From the NCBI GenBank assembly GCA_905178155.1, contig CAJINV010000015.1, positions 610,387 to 674,386 of the forward strand: a DNA stretch of 64,000 nucleotides, in the 5' to 3' direction. This document shows, piece by piece, positions 33,693 to 46,500 of the stretch. The position numbers and the translations under genes were made by a program. This DNA comes from Amoebophrya sp. A120 (lineage: Eukaryota; Sar; Dinophyceae; Syndiniales; Amoebophryaceae). Position 1 is the stretch's first letter. Every line of letters begins with the position of its first letter. The notes below the pieces were generated by a model. That model did no database searches. It was given only the letters and a program-made list of their open reading frames with translations, and was not told the DNA's origin.

Positions 33693-35153
33693 ATCTTGCA
33701 GCTTGTGGTGTTTTTTGCTGTCTACTTACTTCTAGCGTAGTAAGTTGTGCCAGACTTCGTGTTGTAGTGGTGGCCCCTAAGAAAAGAGTGGAGAAACAGT
33801 ATCGAACGCATTATCCCACGACTCCGACTACGACCTTTTCTATATTAATGTGCGAGGCGACAATAACGATTTTGTCGACGAAAAATCTGAAACTTAAACG
33901 AATTTCTCTTCCATCTCATCTCGCACGACGGACCATCATGCTACCTCTCGACGCACTCAATCTCGTCGCAAATCTCGCGTACCTTCTAGCGCTCTCCGGT
34001 AGTTGTGATTCGAATCGCGGTGATGCCGATGAATATGGTCACATCAATGTTGCGACGAGTGCGTGTTACCGCTACCTTTGATATTCTGCGACTACAAATT
34101 AGCACCGGGTGGAGCAACGAAGCGACGAGAGCATCAACAAACACACCAAGGGTAGTAGACCAGCACGACTGCCTCGCGGAAGCCGCGGCATTGCCCTTGC
34201 GTGTCGTCGCATTTCAAATAGTACAGTTTGGACATTTATTCCAGTTTATTATTTTGCTCAGTAAAGGTCATTTGCTCTGTAAAAGTTCTAACCCGTAGTT
34301 GGAAGAGTAGTTCGTTGAGTGAAATTCTGTTACTCTGAAGTCGTCTGCTAAATTGCTAAATCTTTCCTGCTATTAAACCTGGTTTGTTACTCGAAATATT
34401 TCCTGCTACTCTGCTGCTGGTGCTGCAGCTAAAACGTTGTCTGATTTACTTTCCAAAAGTTGTTGTTCCCTCGTCTGCTAGAAGACGAGTCTGCTATAAG
34501 CTGTTTCTGATACTGTTAATCTAAGATATCTGTGAGGTGACTGATTCGGGTAATAAAGTTGTCTGTCACATAGGAGAAGTGTCTGATTTCTCTCTCTCGA
34601 TAAAGAATCTGATACTGGTTAAGAACAAAACTGCTGATAAGTCTGTAAAGTGTAAGCTATTCTGAAAATAAGGTAATCTGTGCTCTCACGCGGCGAATGT
34701 GTAGTAAACTGGTTTCTGGCATGATGTCTGGTGACCACGCCATTCTGATTCTATCCACAAACCACAAAACGTTTTTCTAGTTATAACTGTGTCACATAAT
34801 TCAACACGCTAAGATTAAAGTTTAGAATTGTTGTTTTTGTTTCTCTGCCTGTGCATCGGACGATGTGTCTCTGTCTGAAGATTTTTTCGGCGTCTAAATC
34901 TGATTAATCACGCATACTGTTCTGTCTGTTAGCTTATTCCTGCTCTGTGCAACTGTGTAAATCAAAGTTCCAGCAAACTCGTCTTGCATTCCATATAGCT
35001 GTCTGATTCTGTATTCTGGCCACTAATGCCTCGTCTCATGTCCAGCTTCATTTGCAGGTGGTGCACCTGCCAGTACTGTAGTTTTTACATAATTTACATT
35101 GCATTTTTTAAAATGAAGAACTCACCGTCGTTATCATGCTCTCGCCACCTAAT
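33693..35153. other. Intergenic region with TCTG-rich stretch
   Basis: 33700-34290 has no supported gene. From about 34290 to 35035 the plus strand is strongly enriched in TCTG, CTGCTA and TCTGATT words without a strict period, giving stop-rich frames. It looks like noncoding low-complexity sequence in the 3' flank of CFAP52. Confidence 0.6.
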
Positions 35154-35415
35154 TATGAAGTGCAAAAATGTCTGGGTCTGGAAGAATGCAAGGTTTGTCA
35201 TGCACATTTTGCATGACCCGTGATCTCTGTGGTGTATGCCCCAGCATCACAAATTTTTTGCAGGCATCTTGATGCCTATCCCGCATGAGAAATGCTCTCT
35301 ACGCGGAGCTAAAACTGGACGCCTCTTGCTGCTCATGCAATACGGATTTTTTTAGATTCCAAAAATAGCATCACAAGTTGCAATCTTCCAGACCCAGACA
35401 CTTTTGCAATCCATA
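35154..35415. mobile_element. Introner element F2 at the CFAP52 stop codon (262 bp)
   Basis: Perfect flanking repeat CTAAT. The right-hand copy contains the complement of the TAG stop, so the stop codon is part of the target duplication. The element lies just 3' of the coding sequence. Confidence 0.92.
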
Positions 35416-38400
35416 CTAATCCAGCTGACTCAAGTCATTCATCTTCTCCTGCGCCTCCGCCGGCACCTTCCAGATGAAGATCGCGCCCTCCGAGCCGACC
35501 GAGACGAGGCACGTGTTGTCCGGCGCGAGCGCAACCCCGTTGATGGAGCCGGAATGCCCGAGACCGATCCCGCACGGCAGGCCGAGGTCGTAGTCCCAGA
35601 GTTTCACCATGCGGTCCTGACTACCCGCGGCGAAGTGCGAACCCGAGGAAGATATCAAATGCAAATGTGTCATCTGGGCCTGGAAAGATTCCGAGATTTG
35701 TCATGCAGTTTTTCCAATCTGCGCCAAGTCTGGAAAGCAGGGCCTAGCATGATCACAGGTTCTGCAGCCCCTTGGTGATGCCCATTCTGCATGAGATACA
35801 TGCCCTCTCGGCATGGCGAGAAGTGGGGACCTTTTGCAAGAAGTCATGCAACACAGATTTTTGTATGATCCGCAACACGCGTCACAAGTTCGCATCCTTC
35901 CAGACCCAGACACTTCTGCAGTTGATAGAAGACATGGAGAGAGTGGCCAGCTCGCCCTCGATCGAGCCCTCCAGGACCCGGATGGCCTGCCCGTCAAAGG
36001 TGTCCCAGTACGTGATTTTCCTGTTATTTTCACGACATTTACGTTCGTTTACCGAAAGACGAAGTCATGCTGCATGAGACAACATAATGCCCATTTGTCA
36101 TGCTACCTAAATCACTATCTAGTAGAATAACAGCCACAATATTTCAATCCATACCTGTCCGTTCCGGTGGTCAAGATCTGACTCTCGTCTGGGTGGTAGG
36201 CCATAGCCTTAAACTGCGTTGACTCGAACAGGCAGAGGGATCGCGTCTTGGAATCCAGGTCCCACAGAATGCAGCTACCGTCCGATGAAGAGGTGAAGGC
36301 CTGATAGTTTCGATTATAAACAGCTTAGTACACAGGAGCCGCGCACCATCAACACCATGTTTGTCATGCAATACACCATCAAAGTAAACAGCTCGAGCGC
36401 CGCCGCACTCGCGACGTCGCGTGAGAAGATGTTGATGGAAAAAAAGCGAAGTTGAAGAGAAGTCTACTTTTGTTTCATCACTTGCAGCATGCAATCTCAC
36501 ACGTCGTCCCTAGAAATTTAAATGGAATTTCGATATAGGTACCTTCTTGTCATCCTTTGTGAGGTATGGATTGTAAAAGTGTCTGGGTCTGGAAGGTTGG
36601 AACTTGTAATGCTAGCTTTCCATACCTAGAAAATCTGTATTGCATAACCAACAAAAGTCGCAGCCTCTTTTGTCATGCAAAAACGCAGCTTCTCATGCGG
36701 ATCGCCTATGAGAAAGCGTTTTGGGAAGTTGTCGTGCCGAACTGCATTCGGAAGTGTTTTCATCATGCACATTTTGGCATCACAAGTTTCCAGACCCAGA
36801 TATTTTTGCATTTGATATGAGGCAGATGCTCCACACTCTCCCTCTGTGCTCCTTCAGGGATGCTTCCATGGACTGGCTCTGCCCGCCTAACCTCCATACT
36901 CTGACTTCGCCCTCCATTCCGCCCGTGACTAGTCTTGTTCCCGTGCACGTGGTAGCGATAGCCGTGCACTGAAGGTTGTTGTTGATTTCGTTTTCCTATT
37001 CGAAGAAAGCGTGCACGACAAAAATTATAATCTACCTCATCTCTCATGCTGATCCCATGTTGTCACGCATCACAAGTTCCTGAAGTTGTTCGAAATTAAA
37101 GCAACAAGCAATAGCAAAGAGCGTCAAATAAATAAAAACTGTACCCCGTTCCTGTGTGCGTCGTTGATAACGTACTGCAATCGGCCACTTTGCGGCAAGA
37201 ACGACCTGACTTTGCCGTCGCTCCACCCTGTGAGGATGGAGGACCCGTCGTAACTAAAGTCCAACGCGTGGCACTCGACGTTCGGCACCTGGATGCGCAG
37301 AAGCTCTTGCCTCTGCAATATCAAAAGGAAAAATTCCCCCTCCCCATATCGAGGACGAAACTTGTGATGCTGTATATGAGTACACAGGTCGACTTGTATT
37401 GCTAGAAGGCCGAGAGCCGCAGCTGTGGCCTCGTTTGCAGGCAATTGCCATGCTGTCTCCTAATTCCAGCCGCCTCCTGTAATGCTGAAGACGCAAGGCC
37501 TTCCCACGCCGCCAAGCACTACAGTGTCTACAACATCCTTTCCCTTCTAGCATGACAAAGCTGATTTGTGGCCACAGATCCGCATCACAGATTTCCGTTG
37601 GACGAGGGGAGATTTTTCTTCTTGATATGCAAGGCGTCCCACACTCGGATGTCGCTGCAGGAGGACGTCTATGCATTGCAAAAGTATCGCACAACTCGTA
37701 GTAATCCCAGACATGCATGACAAAGCTGGTTTCCTATACTGATTTAGCATTTACAAATTGCACTTTTTATGTCGCGGAAATTTATCATGCGTTTAATTAC
37801 TACTTTTGAGATACTTTTGCAATGCATAAGGTCACGAAGACTCGGGAAAACCCCCTTGGGAACTTGACCGCGTTAATGCGCTCGAAGTGGCAGGAGTTTC
37901 GGAGCTCGGCCTTAAAAGTATCCAGGTTCACCCAGTACATGTTCGCCTTGTCCGTACCGACGAACCTGAGAAAGTATTTTCATGGTCGTTGAGGGCTTTT
38001 GATGAAAATTTCCAATGACAAAATTTGTAATGCTGATGTACCTTACGAATACGAAAAAGGTTCTACTTAATGCATGATTGCAATACGAGTACGATACTTT
38101 TGCACAGGATACGAGTAAGTTAGTACATGTGTGTGTTGTCGGCCGTTTTTGCGATAGAGGTAACACCACCCATCAGTGGTTCCTTGGTCATTGCTCTCAC
38201 AGAAAGGTCTGCTGCGCTGAATTTTACCTGGCAAGAAATCATGTGACAACTTTCAACTTTGATGGACATGATCCTTGCTGTTGATCGCATTTTTCGTGGT
38301 GTCGATCATGCAGCACAAACTCACGTCTTCAGACCCACAAGCGGCACCATGGCCGCGAAATTCATCTGTACCAACAGCCCCGCCCCTGTTCCGCAGATGA

Positions 38401-40795
38401 TGTCTCCGTTGTCCAGGATTAGTGTGGCGGTGATTCCCAATGAGAAGTTCTTCTTGTTCCCCGCAGACCGCTTGTAGAGGCATCGGCCGAGCTGGATCTG
38501 CAGCAGGTCACCGGTTTTCGTGCCGCAGTAAGCAAACTCATCCGCTTATGCATTGCAAATATGTCTGGGTCTGGAAACCTGTGATGCTGAATTGAGCACG
38601 AGTGAAGCGCTTGCAATGGCAGCCAAGCATGACAAGTTTTTGAAACGCCTGCTGATGCCTAGCACGCATCACAAATAATTGCGTTTTTGCATGACAAAGA
38701 GAGTTCCGCTTTTGCTGCTCATGCAACACAGATTTTCCAGGAATGCAAGACACGCGCCACAAGTTCCACTGTTCCAGACCCAGACATATTTACATTTGAT
38801 ACCGTTGCGTCAATCACTAAGTTCGTTGTCTGCCGCTTCAGTTGACCTGATAATTGATTTCATATAATGCAGTGAGTTCTGAATATGAAAAATGAATTTA
38901 TCGTGCAGCAACTGCAAGAACAGGACCGCGGACGATCGAAAAAGAACGGCATGCGGAAAGAACCAAACACCTCCTGTCAAGTGATGGCAATCGCCTTTGA
39001 TGGCTGATGTAAAAGATGATTAGTTGTAGCGAGTAAGTACATCTACATATCAACAAATCTATACCGAGTGCACAGGGCGTTGGTCGGATTTTCTTGTTTT
39101 GCAGGTCGATGCGCCACGAGGTAACGTGATAGTTTCCCGCGTATCACAGGAAAAAGTGTTGACGTAAACAGAATTTGTAATGCGGTAACGCATGACAACA
39201 CGCGCCCAGATTTGTCATGCATAGCATGCACGCCAGGCACGATTTGTCATGCATATTTGCAATCTATGAAAACCGTTAACGTTAAGACTTTTTCCTGTGA
39301 TACCGCGGTGACGAGTTTCATGCTGTCGTTGTTGAAAAACTTGACATATCCTGTGCAAAAGTATCGCACTCGTAGTAATTGCAGTCATACATTACAAATC
39401 TCTTTCTTCAGGCAAATCTGCATTACAAATTTAATTTCTCATGCTAAGAAAATTTGTAATGCAATCCATACTACTACGATGCTTTCGCATTTCATATGAC
39501 ACAATGCGCGCTGTCATTGCCCGCTGGGGTTCCGCAGATGGCCGAGCCTGTGGATCGAATTCATTTGGATGGATAATTTAGAAGGTGGCTGGTTTTGCTG
39601 TTGCTCTTGCTGTGCATAAAAATCTTCATGCATGGGCATCAGCATGACAAACACAACTACAAACAGATGGATCGATGGGTCGATCGTGATAATTCGTATT
39701 TCGTAAAGTTCGAGGAAAAATGCAAAAGAAATAGTACCGTTCTGCATGTCCCACACTACCAATGAGTTGTCGTCCTGCCCACCGAGCGATGCGAGGAAGA
39801 GTTCGTCGGGCGAGAAGCAGAGCGCCTTGACTTCGACTTTGTGCAGGTTGAGTCGGTATCTTTCTTTTCTCTGGTTGAAATCCCAGACAATGATGTCTGC
39901 ATTGAAGCCCATGAAGGTGCATTGACCTTTTCATGTTAGTTTGTTTCAAGATCAAGCAACATGATGTTGCGGAGTACGAGTAGAAGCAAGTAAGAAGTAC
40001 CTACGCATGTAGTTGGCAGTCTCCATCTGAGTCATGCTCATGCGTTGATATTGCGGCGCATGACAACATTAAAATAATTTCAAACAGCACAATCACGGTA
40101 GAGGTACCTGACGCCATGAGGTCTCCTGATTGTGATACCGTGATGCAGTTAACATCGTTATCGTGCCCCTGCAGAAAGCTCTGCGTTCGCTGGATCACGT
40201 TTCGTACCTGTAGTTTTTGTCATACTATTTTTGTCAGTGTCTAGCAGCTTTATTCATCATACGGAAGAAGTAGTTCCGCAACACAAGATTTCTTATTTTT
40301 CCTGGAAGAATGGAAGCTGGATGTTGTTTCGCAATACAAAAAATCAAAGGAGCGCGCTGCTCGTTCTCGAAGCAGGTTTGAATACCACGACGGTGCATCC
40401 CAGCGGAAAAATGAGGTGTTCGTTGTCGGGGTGTAGGACCAGCCCACTGGATATGAGATTGCACAACTCCTCTTGTTTCCCTCGTCTGAAGATGTCATGC
40501 AAGATACCACACGAACACCCACACTCTGCCTCGCGGCGCTGCTTGCATGACAGGTTCATCCGAAAAGTAAAGACGCGAAATAGAACCACGCCGCGACGCT
40601 TATTTCTTTGAATTTGTCATGCAGATCATCATGCAGGAGACGCTGCGTGTGCGCCGTTCTCTTTCTTGCCACCGCTACTTCTGTTGCTGTGAATGCACTC
40701 CAAATAGAGGGAAAACAGAAGCTGTGCACCCGGATACTTGGCACGGTGCCCTTGAACCCGATGACGGCTTGGAGCTCAAGCGCGTCAGACGCCAT
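35416..40795 (-). CDS. CFAP52: CFAP52 (WDR16), ciliary WD40 protein
   Basis: Axonemal microtubule inner protein made of two WD40 propellers. From MASDALELQAVIGFKGTVPS at 40795 to the stop at 35416 the exons follow the CFAP52 order: LHPDNEHLIFPLGCTVV, QSFLQGHDNDVNC, GFNADIIVWDF, SPDELFLASLGGQDD, SAICGTPAGN, YCGTKTGDLLQI, ICGTGAGLL, LLRIQVPNVECHALDFSYDG, VTGGMEGEVRVWR, LTTGTDRKITYWDTFDG, and HFAAGSQDRMVKLWDYD to the final EGAIFIWKVP. Seven introners interrupt the coding region and an eighth sits at the stop. At least seven GT-AG introns are also present (36021-36154, 36301-36542, 36969-37144, 37966-38126, 39548-39737, 39927-40107, 40209-40385). Presence implies a flagellated stage. Very secure. 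Confidence 0.95.
35653..35927. mobile_element. Introner element F2 (275 bp)
   Basis: Perfect flanking repeat GAAGA. Lies in CFAP52 between the LEGSIEGELATLS exon and the GSHFAAGSQDRM exon. Confidence 0.92.
36021..36154 (-). other. Canonical GT-AG intron of CFAP52
   Basis: Donor GTATGG and acceptor AACAG. Splicing gives TGTDRKITYWDTFDG. It carries introner-like internal words (TTTGTCATGC, GCATGAGA) but no terminal repeats, so it may be a decayed element. Confidence 0.85.
36301..36542 (-). other. Canonical GT-AG intron of CFAP52
   Basis: Donor GTACC, acceptor ATCAG. Splicing joins LTKDDKK to AFTSSSDGS. Confidence 0.85.
36565..36817. mobile_element. Introner element F2 (253 bp)
   Basis: Perfect flanking repeat TGAGG. 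Excision joins RVWSICL to TKDDKK, leaving a 23-bp exon piece before the next, canonical intron. Confidence 0.92.
37319..37627. mobile_element. Introner element F4 (309 bp)
   Basis: F4 termini AAGGAAAAATTCCCCCTCCC and complement. Perfect flanking repeat TGCAA. In CFAP52 between DIRVWDAL and QRQELLRIQV. Confidence 0.92.
37670..37828. mobile_element. Introner element F1 (159 bp)
   Basis: Flanks ACGTC and AGGTC. In CFAP52 between GFSRVFVT and SDIRVWD; the exon to the left is only about 40 bp. Confidence 0.9.
37966..38126 (-). other. Canonical intron containing a decayed F1 introner
   Basis: Donor GTACTAAC, acceptor CTCAG; splicing joins NTHM to FVGTDKAN in CFAP52. On plus, 38076-38110 is an intact F1 right end ending CACAGGATA, but no left terminal repeat remains. 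Confidence 0.82.
38547..38801. mobile_element. Introner element F2 (255 bp)
   Basis: Flanks CCGCT and CCGTT. In CFAP52, just upstream of the FAYCGTKTGDLLQI exon. Confidence 0.9.
39142..39302. mobile_element. Introner element F9 (161 bp)
   Basis: F9 termini TATCACAGGAAAAAGTGTT and a right end carrying GTTAACGTTAA. Perfect flanking repeat CCGCG. Excision joins KLVTAG to NYHVTSWR. Confidence 0.92.
39347..39496. mobile_element. Introner element F1 (150 bp)
   Basis: Perfect flanking repeat TGACA. Excision joins DSAHCV to KFFNNDSMK in CFAP52. Confidence 0.93.
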
Positions 40796-42761
40796 TTTTT
40801 TGATTCCTATAGCTTATTTGATGTCCAAATTGTTGTACTATTCGAAGATTTTTGGTTTATTATTGCTCCCCCCCAAAAAAAAACTGTGGTTGTGATTGTG
40901 AATTGATATTGAATTCGACGTCGAAAAAATGAAAATAATGATTCGACGGTGGACGACATAAATACAAGGCGAGCAATGCACGACAAAAATACAAATCTTC
41001 TTTTCACGACGACGACCCACGGCTTTCGTACTTGCAGCGAATGCGAAATATTAAACGAGCAAAAAGCTTTTCAAATTGTCAATCATCAATGATGCTTCAT
41101 CTATCTTCTATTCGCTCCAACATGGAGTCCAAAAATTGACGCTCAGAAAATTGATCACGTACGACGAAAACTACACATGTTCATACGTCCTCGCGCCGTG
41201 CGGATAGAGACAGGTAAACACATACGCCTTAGTTATAGATATAGTTCATCTCATACTGTCGCTGTCCTAGTAATCCTAGTCGTATTTTTCAAGTTTTACA
41301 GAGCTTCATGTTCATCTTTCTCACAGTAGCCAAGAACTTTATTTCATCTCCAGTGCTCTCATCATCTTCCAACAACTCTACTCGTCGCTCTCGGGTCGTC
41401 AGGCTCCTCTCAGAAGTCAACATACATCAGAACTCGGGTTCTTGAGAGTAACAAGACGACGTCAACAGCGTCACTTTGTTCGGTAGTTTCCTACGTCTTT
41501 CTTCTAGACCACGACGCTACATGGTCAAGGAAAACGTATGGAACTCCGTGTTTTTTGGAGCTGCGCCGAACATGCTGGGTGAAGCATGGCTGCGCACCGA
41601 AAACTGCAGCCTCCTACCTTGTTACAGAAAACTGCTACGCCCAGGCTCGCAACGTAGTAGAGGAGACGTCGACGCATGTAAGTAAAAATGGTTCTAGTAC
41701 CCTGAAACATTGACAACGGAAGTGATTTTTCCTTAGACAGTTTCTAATTGTATCTGTAATTCACTCGAAAAAGAACTTTTTTCTCGTGTCTAATTGTCCA
41801 CCTTGACAAAGTCCTCCAACTGGACTGCCACAGACGCTTAGTTTCTGAAAATATTCTTCGGATTTGTCCGGGTCATAGACACAGTGAGCTCCTAATACTA
41901 TTAGTGATAGTTAGGTGATGCAACTGCTGTCGATGTGGTCATCCCTCATTCACGACCCGATTTTGAAACAGGGAAAAATCGTCGATATGCTCTACCTAGC
42001 GATGTCGGTTGAACTTACATAGATCCTGTTCGGGACTACATCATAAAATTCCATAGTCTTCCTACCATGAAACTCTATTAAATATCTGCAATTTGTATTC
42101 CGGAAACAAAAAAGGAGCGCACCAGTGGAGCTGGCTGCTGCTTCTTTCTTAGTCGAGTCGTTTTAGATGATAGCTTGCGGCTATAATTATCCGCGTGCTC
42201 TTCTTCAGCGAGCGAAGATGTTGTGGTCTCCGTCTTCGCGGCACCACGGGGTGCGCGCTAAGTGAAGATAGAAAGATACAAGCTGGCTAGGCATCTTCGG
42301 CTTTCTTACATATCAGTGCTGAAAAAAAACAACAAATGGATCATCATGAAATTGTAGCTTCTTTGAGAATAACTTCAATTCTCGCCATTACGCAAATATG
42401 TATTTGCAAGGCGTGTGAAATTGAGCTCATGATACCACTCTAAAAAAACGAGAGCCAGAAGTGCTTTCAAGTAGATTTTCGTACAGGATATTTGAATGTG
42501 AAAGCACCACCGTCTAAGATCAAATGAAAGTCGACGAGACTTCTGGTTCTTGTCGACCTTATTCTTGCTGTAGCGACGTGAGATTTTTACATAAGATTCT
42601 ACATGTCTTTATTCCATCCTTCACCTCGAAGGTAGATTGATATAGATAAGTGACCGTCTTGAGCGATAAAAAAAAGTGCGAAAAATCAACATCACCGAAG
42701 AAGAGGAGTAGCAGTTGTCGTGCAGATTCTGCGAGGACCATGGTGAACTACTTACATCACA
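40796..42761. other. Intergenic region without supported genes
   Basis: Includes the 5' flank of CFAP52. Short frames only (60-95 residues, low complexity). No introners or RNA genes recognised. Confidence 0.5.
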
Positions 42762-43082
42762 TATCAAAAGGAAAAATCCCCCCTCCCCATACTGAAAAGG
42801 TATATTTTTGGAAATTTGTAATGCTGATTTGCGGCCAAAATCGAGTCTGTCTTGCAAGAACGCAACTCCGCAGACAACCGCCGCATTGCGCAGGCGGTTT
42901 GTCATGCTGTTGGGCTTACAGAGCTAACATCTGTCATGCTAGTCGCCTACGTCCAAACCTCCCGACTCAGGCTTGGCATATGCCTGGAGTCCTCTCTAGC
43001 AAGACAGACCTGATTTGTGTACGCAAATCCAGCATCAGAAATTTCGTTTCGATATGGGGAGGGGGGATTTTTTCCTTTGATA
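42762..43082. mobile_element. Introner element F4 (321 bp), host unclear
   Basis: Termini AGGAAAAATCCCCCCTCCCC and complement, perfect flanking repeat TCACA. The flanking sequence has weak coding potential; excision reads through a short basic peptide or meets a stop. It may sit in an untranslated region or an unrecognised short gene. Confidence 0.88.
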
Positions 43083-43528
43083 TCACAAGTACCACTTCTC
43101 CCCCGGCGGTGCCCTTGGCTTCGTTCGGCTTTCTTGTGAAAGCGAGAAAAGAATAAAAACAGAATGTCCAAGAACGACTAAAGGCGTGGAAAAAAAAATA
43201 AATCGAAACAGAAATTTTTCCAGAAAGAAAAATTTCGCTCTTTGCAGCAAAAAAACTTAAACCTGTATAGTCTAAGTCTTTTTACTGCAAGAAAGAAGAA
43301 AAAAGAGCCGGAGGACACTACTTGTAAGGGAAAGAGATAAAGGTCACAGCTGCGCACTTTATTCTTTTCACCGCGCGGTCTTATTTTATTTCTTTCTTTA
43401 CACGAGGTCGTTATATCAATATTGCAATTCCAATTTTTGTATTAGTATTTTTGTATTTTGTCGTATTCGATGTACTAGGTCGCACAACTATCCAAGAGTT
43501 GTCATGATCTTCTCACTATCGGCTTTAT
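43083..43528. other. Intergenic region
   Basis: Between the F4 element and the stop of the next minus-strand gene. AT-rich, nothing recognised. Confidence 0.5.
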
Positions 43529-46500
43529 TCAGTTGTCAGCGGTATTAAACCCGAACGTAACCAGCAGACTTTGCGCCGCGACGCGGACTATATCCCGACT
43601 GTCCTCGACATTCGTCAAGGTGCGCAAGGTCGCAGCGACGTAGGGGAAAAAGTGGTGCTTGGTAAAGTCAGCCACGTGGTTGATATTCAGAAATTGCACC
43701 ACCTGCTCGTGGTCTGCTTCCGAAGTATTTTTCTTACCTTGGCCGCTCCTTGTTTCGCCACTTCCACCCTGGGGAGCGACTCCTGCGAGATGGTGTGCGT
43801 GATGATATTTCATCCCATAAGTAGTCGTGGTCTCCAATAGCCTGCGTCTTTTTCTCCTCGGAGGAAATATGCAAGAGAAAACACAAATCTGAATCACGCG
43901 ACCTGTAGAAGTAGTAGAGTGCCAGAGTATTTTTAAAAGTAGCATCAGCTTGTTGCATGCAGCATGCTGAACCGAAGTTTTCTGCAGAACAAGGCAATGC
44001 TGAAGGACACAGAGAAGATGAAATAACCTAGGGTACGTGAGAAACTCATTTGCGCTCCTGATGCAGCGGAAAACATCAGGGCGGAAGATCTGAAGCGTGC
44101 TTTTGTGGCAGTGGCTGCACAAAAAGCCTTTCGTCCTCCTGGAGAACTGCAGATATTAATTTCTGACAACTGAGCATGGTTGTACTTCTACCGGCGCATT
44201 ATTCTTGTCCTCTATCTTCCTGTAGGATAGGTAAACACACACCAGAGTAGCCCGCCGCGGAGAAAAGGGGCGAGCGCAACCTCCTGTGCGAGGAGCAGGG
44301 CATCATGATCGTCCTGTGATGTTGTCGCGCGTCAGGCGGACCAGAAGACATTTCCGTGAGACGAAAAAAGTGCTGTGAAATAGATGAAGATGCGCCAGTA
44401 CTCGCAGCGCCGCTGCCTGATGCCGCTACACCTCCACTTGCAACGAGAGATGCTGCCGAAGCGCCGTCTCCCATGATATCGTCTTTCCGAAGACCTTGCT
44501 CTGTGTCGCTTCTACCGGACGAATCCGGCAGGAGAGACGCCATATGTTCCAGGATCCTTTCCGTCCATTTAATGGTCAATTCCGCGAGTTCCCTTGCCTG
44601 CCGAATCCGCGTTTGCACGGCGTCGTGCGATTCCGCAAATTGCGTGATGTGAGGAGCGTAGACCGTTTTGAACACTTCCATAAGGGGCGCGTAGTACTCC
44701 TGTTCTTGCAGGAGCGCCGCGCCGAGCACGTCGGAGAGCCGCGGAGTGCTGTGAAGCTGCTGCTGCCCCTCCAGCTGCCTCTTGTGGCGCGACTGGTGAA
44801 GACGCTTCTTGTCCTCGTCGCGACTTTTGGCAAAGGCCGTCGCCGTCGTGTCTTGCAGAGCTCCTGTGCCCGCTTGTGGTGCTGTATTAAAGTTAACGAC
44901 ATTCCCCTTCCCCAAAAACCGCTTTTTTTGCAAAAAATTGCAGGTACGAAAAAAATAAAATTCAAGCCCGTCCGACACCGCCTCCGCCGCCGCTCCGACC
45001 TGTTTATCTAGCTACATCATCATCGTCATCATCATCTATATATATATGTGTCCCATGGGCTAGCTAGTTCGTCATCAGTTGACTTAATGAAAGCAAGTAA
45101 AAAGATCTTCTTTTTTCGGTCCTTTTTGCAGGGTCTATCAGGGTGGGACGCTGGCTCCTGGCCCCAGGTGGGGCCAGGAGCCAGCGTCCCACCCTGATAG
45201 ACCCTGCAGAAAGGACCGAAAAAACAAGACCTTTTCACTTGCTTTCATTAACTGATGACGAACTAGCTAGCCCTATATATATATATGTATATATGTAGAT
45301 GATGACGATGATGATGAAAGTAGCTAGATAAACAGGTCGGAGCGGCGGCGGAGGCGGTGGCGGACGGGCTTGAATTTGTTTTTTTTCGTACCTGCGTTTT
45401 TCTTGAAAAAAAAGCGAAAATGGGGAAGGGGAATGTCGTTAACTTTAATATGCTGTGTTCATCTTGTTCACTGTCTCAACATCATGCAGCACTCCTTGGA
45501 AAGCTGCAGCCATCTGCTCCCTTTGGTGGTACGACCCACCTCCTTGTTCGGGAATCAGAAAGATAAAGTACTCGGCGAGAGTGGGTAAATTGTCCCAGGT
45601 GCTGACATCTTCGTGCCCTACCGGTGGGACGACCACGTTGTGAGCACCAGCGGCTCCCATCATCATGTTGTGGCCCGGTGCAGCTTGTACGAAACAATGT
45701 CCAGCGCCAGCCCTTGAAGAAGCAGCGGCAACATGCGGCGGCTCTGCTGCTGGGCAGGAAGAAGTCGACGACGAGGCTGCACCTGCGCCAAACAGCGTCG
45801 AGGAGCTTCTGAAAATTGAAGGCGCGGCCGCCCGCTGCTCGTCCCCAGTGGCTTGTTTAGCTTGTCGGTTATTTTCTTTGTTTTTATCAATTTCCAGCAG
45901 GAAGACCAGGTACTTTCTAAAGAGCTCGCGCGTCAATGCTTCTTGCTCGATCGTATACACGACGTCTGGCTCGCACAACGACGTGAAGCTGCTGCTGTGT
46001 TTAGGTAGTTCTTGATGACTATGGGAGTGTCAGAATCGAAATTGACAAAGTCGAAAAATTTGTGATGCACAAAATCGATGTCAGTTGGAGCCCTAGTTTC
46101 CAAGTGGCGCATGACAAATAATTTCGGGAGCACCCACATCCAGTCTGTCATGCTGTTTGGGCAAAGAAGACTGCTCCTGTCATGCTACTCTGGCAGCACA
46201 TCGTATACCACTAAACAGGCTTACAATCGGCCTCATTTGCCTGCTCCCCAATACAGGCCTTCAGTGCCCTACATTTTAAGCATCACAAATTTTTCGATTT
46301 TGTCGATTTCGATCCTGACACACCCATAATGACCACGCAGGTCTTCATCCTCTTCCGTGGTGAGACGCCACGGCCTGGTGGTGCAGCTCTCAGTGCAAAA
46401 TTCAACATCGACATCAGTGTCATCTTGATCGCCGACGACGTTATCCATAGAAAAAAACCCATCCCCATCCATTTTTTGCATGACAAACATCGAATGTTAT

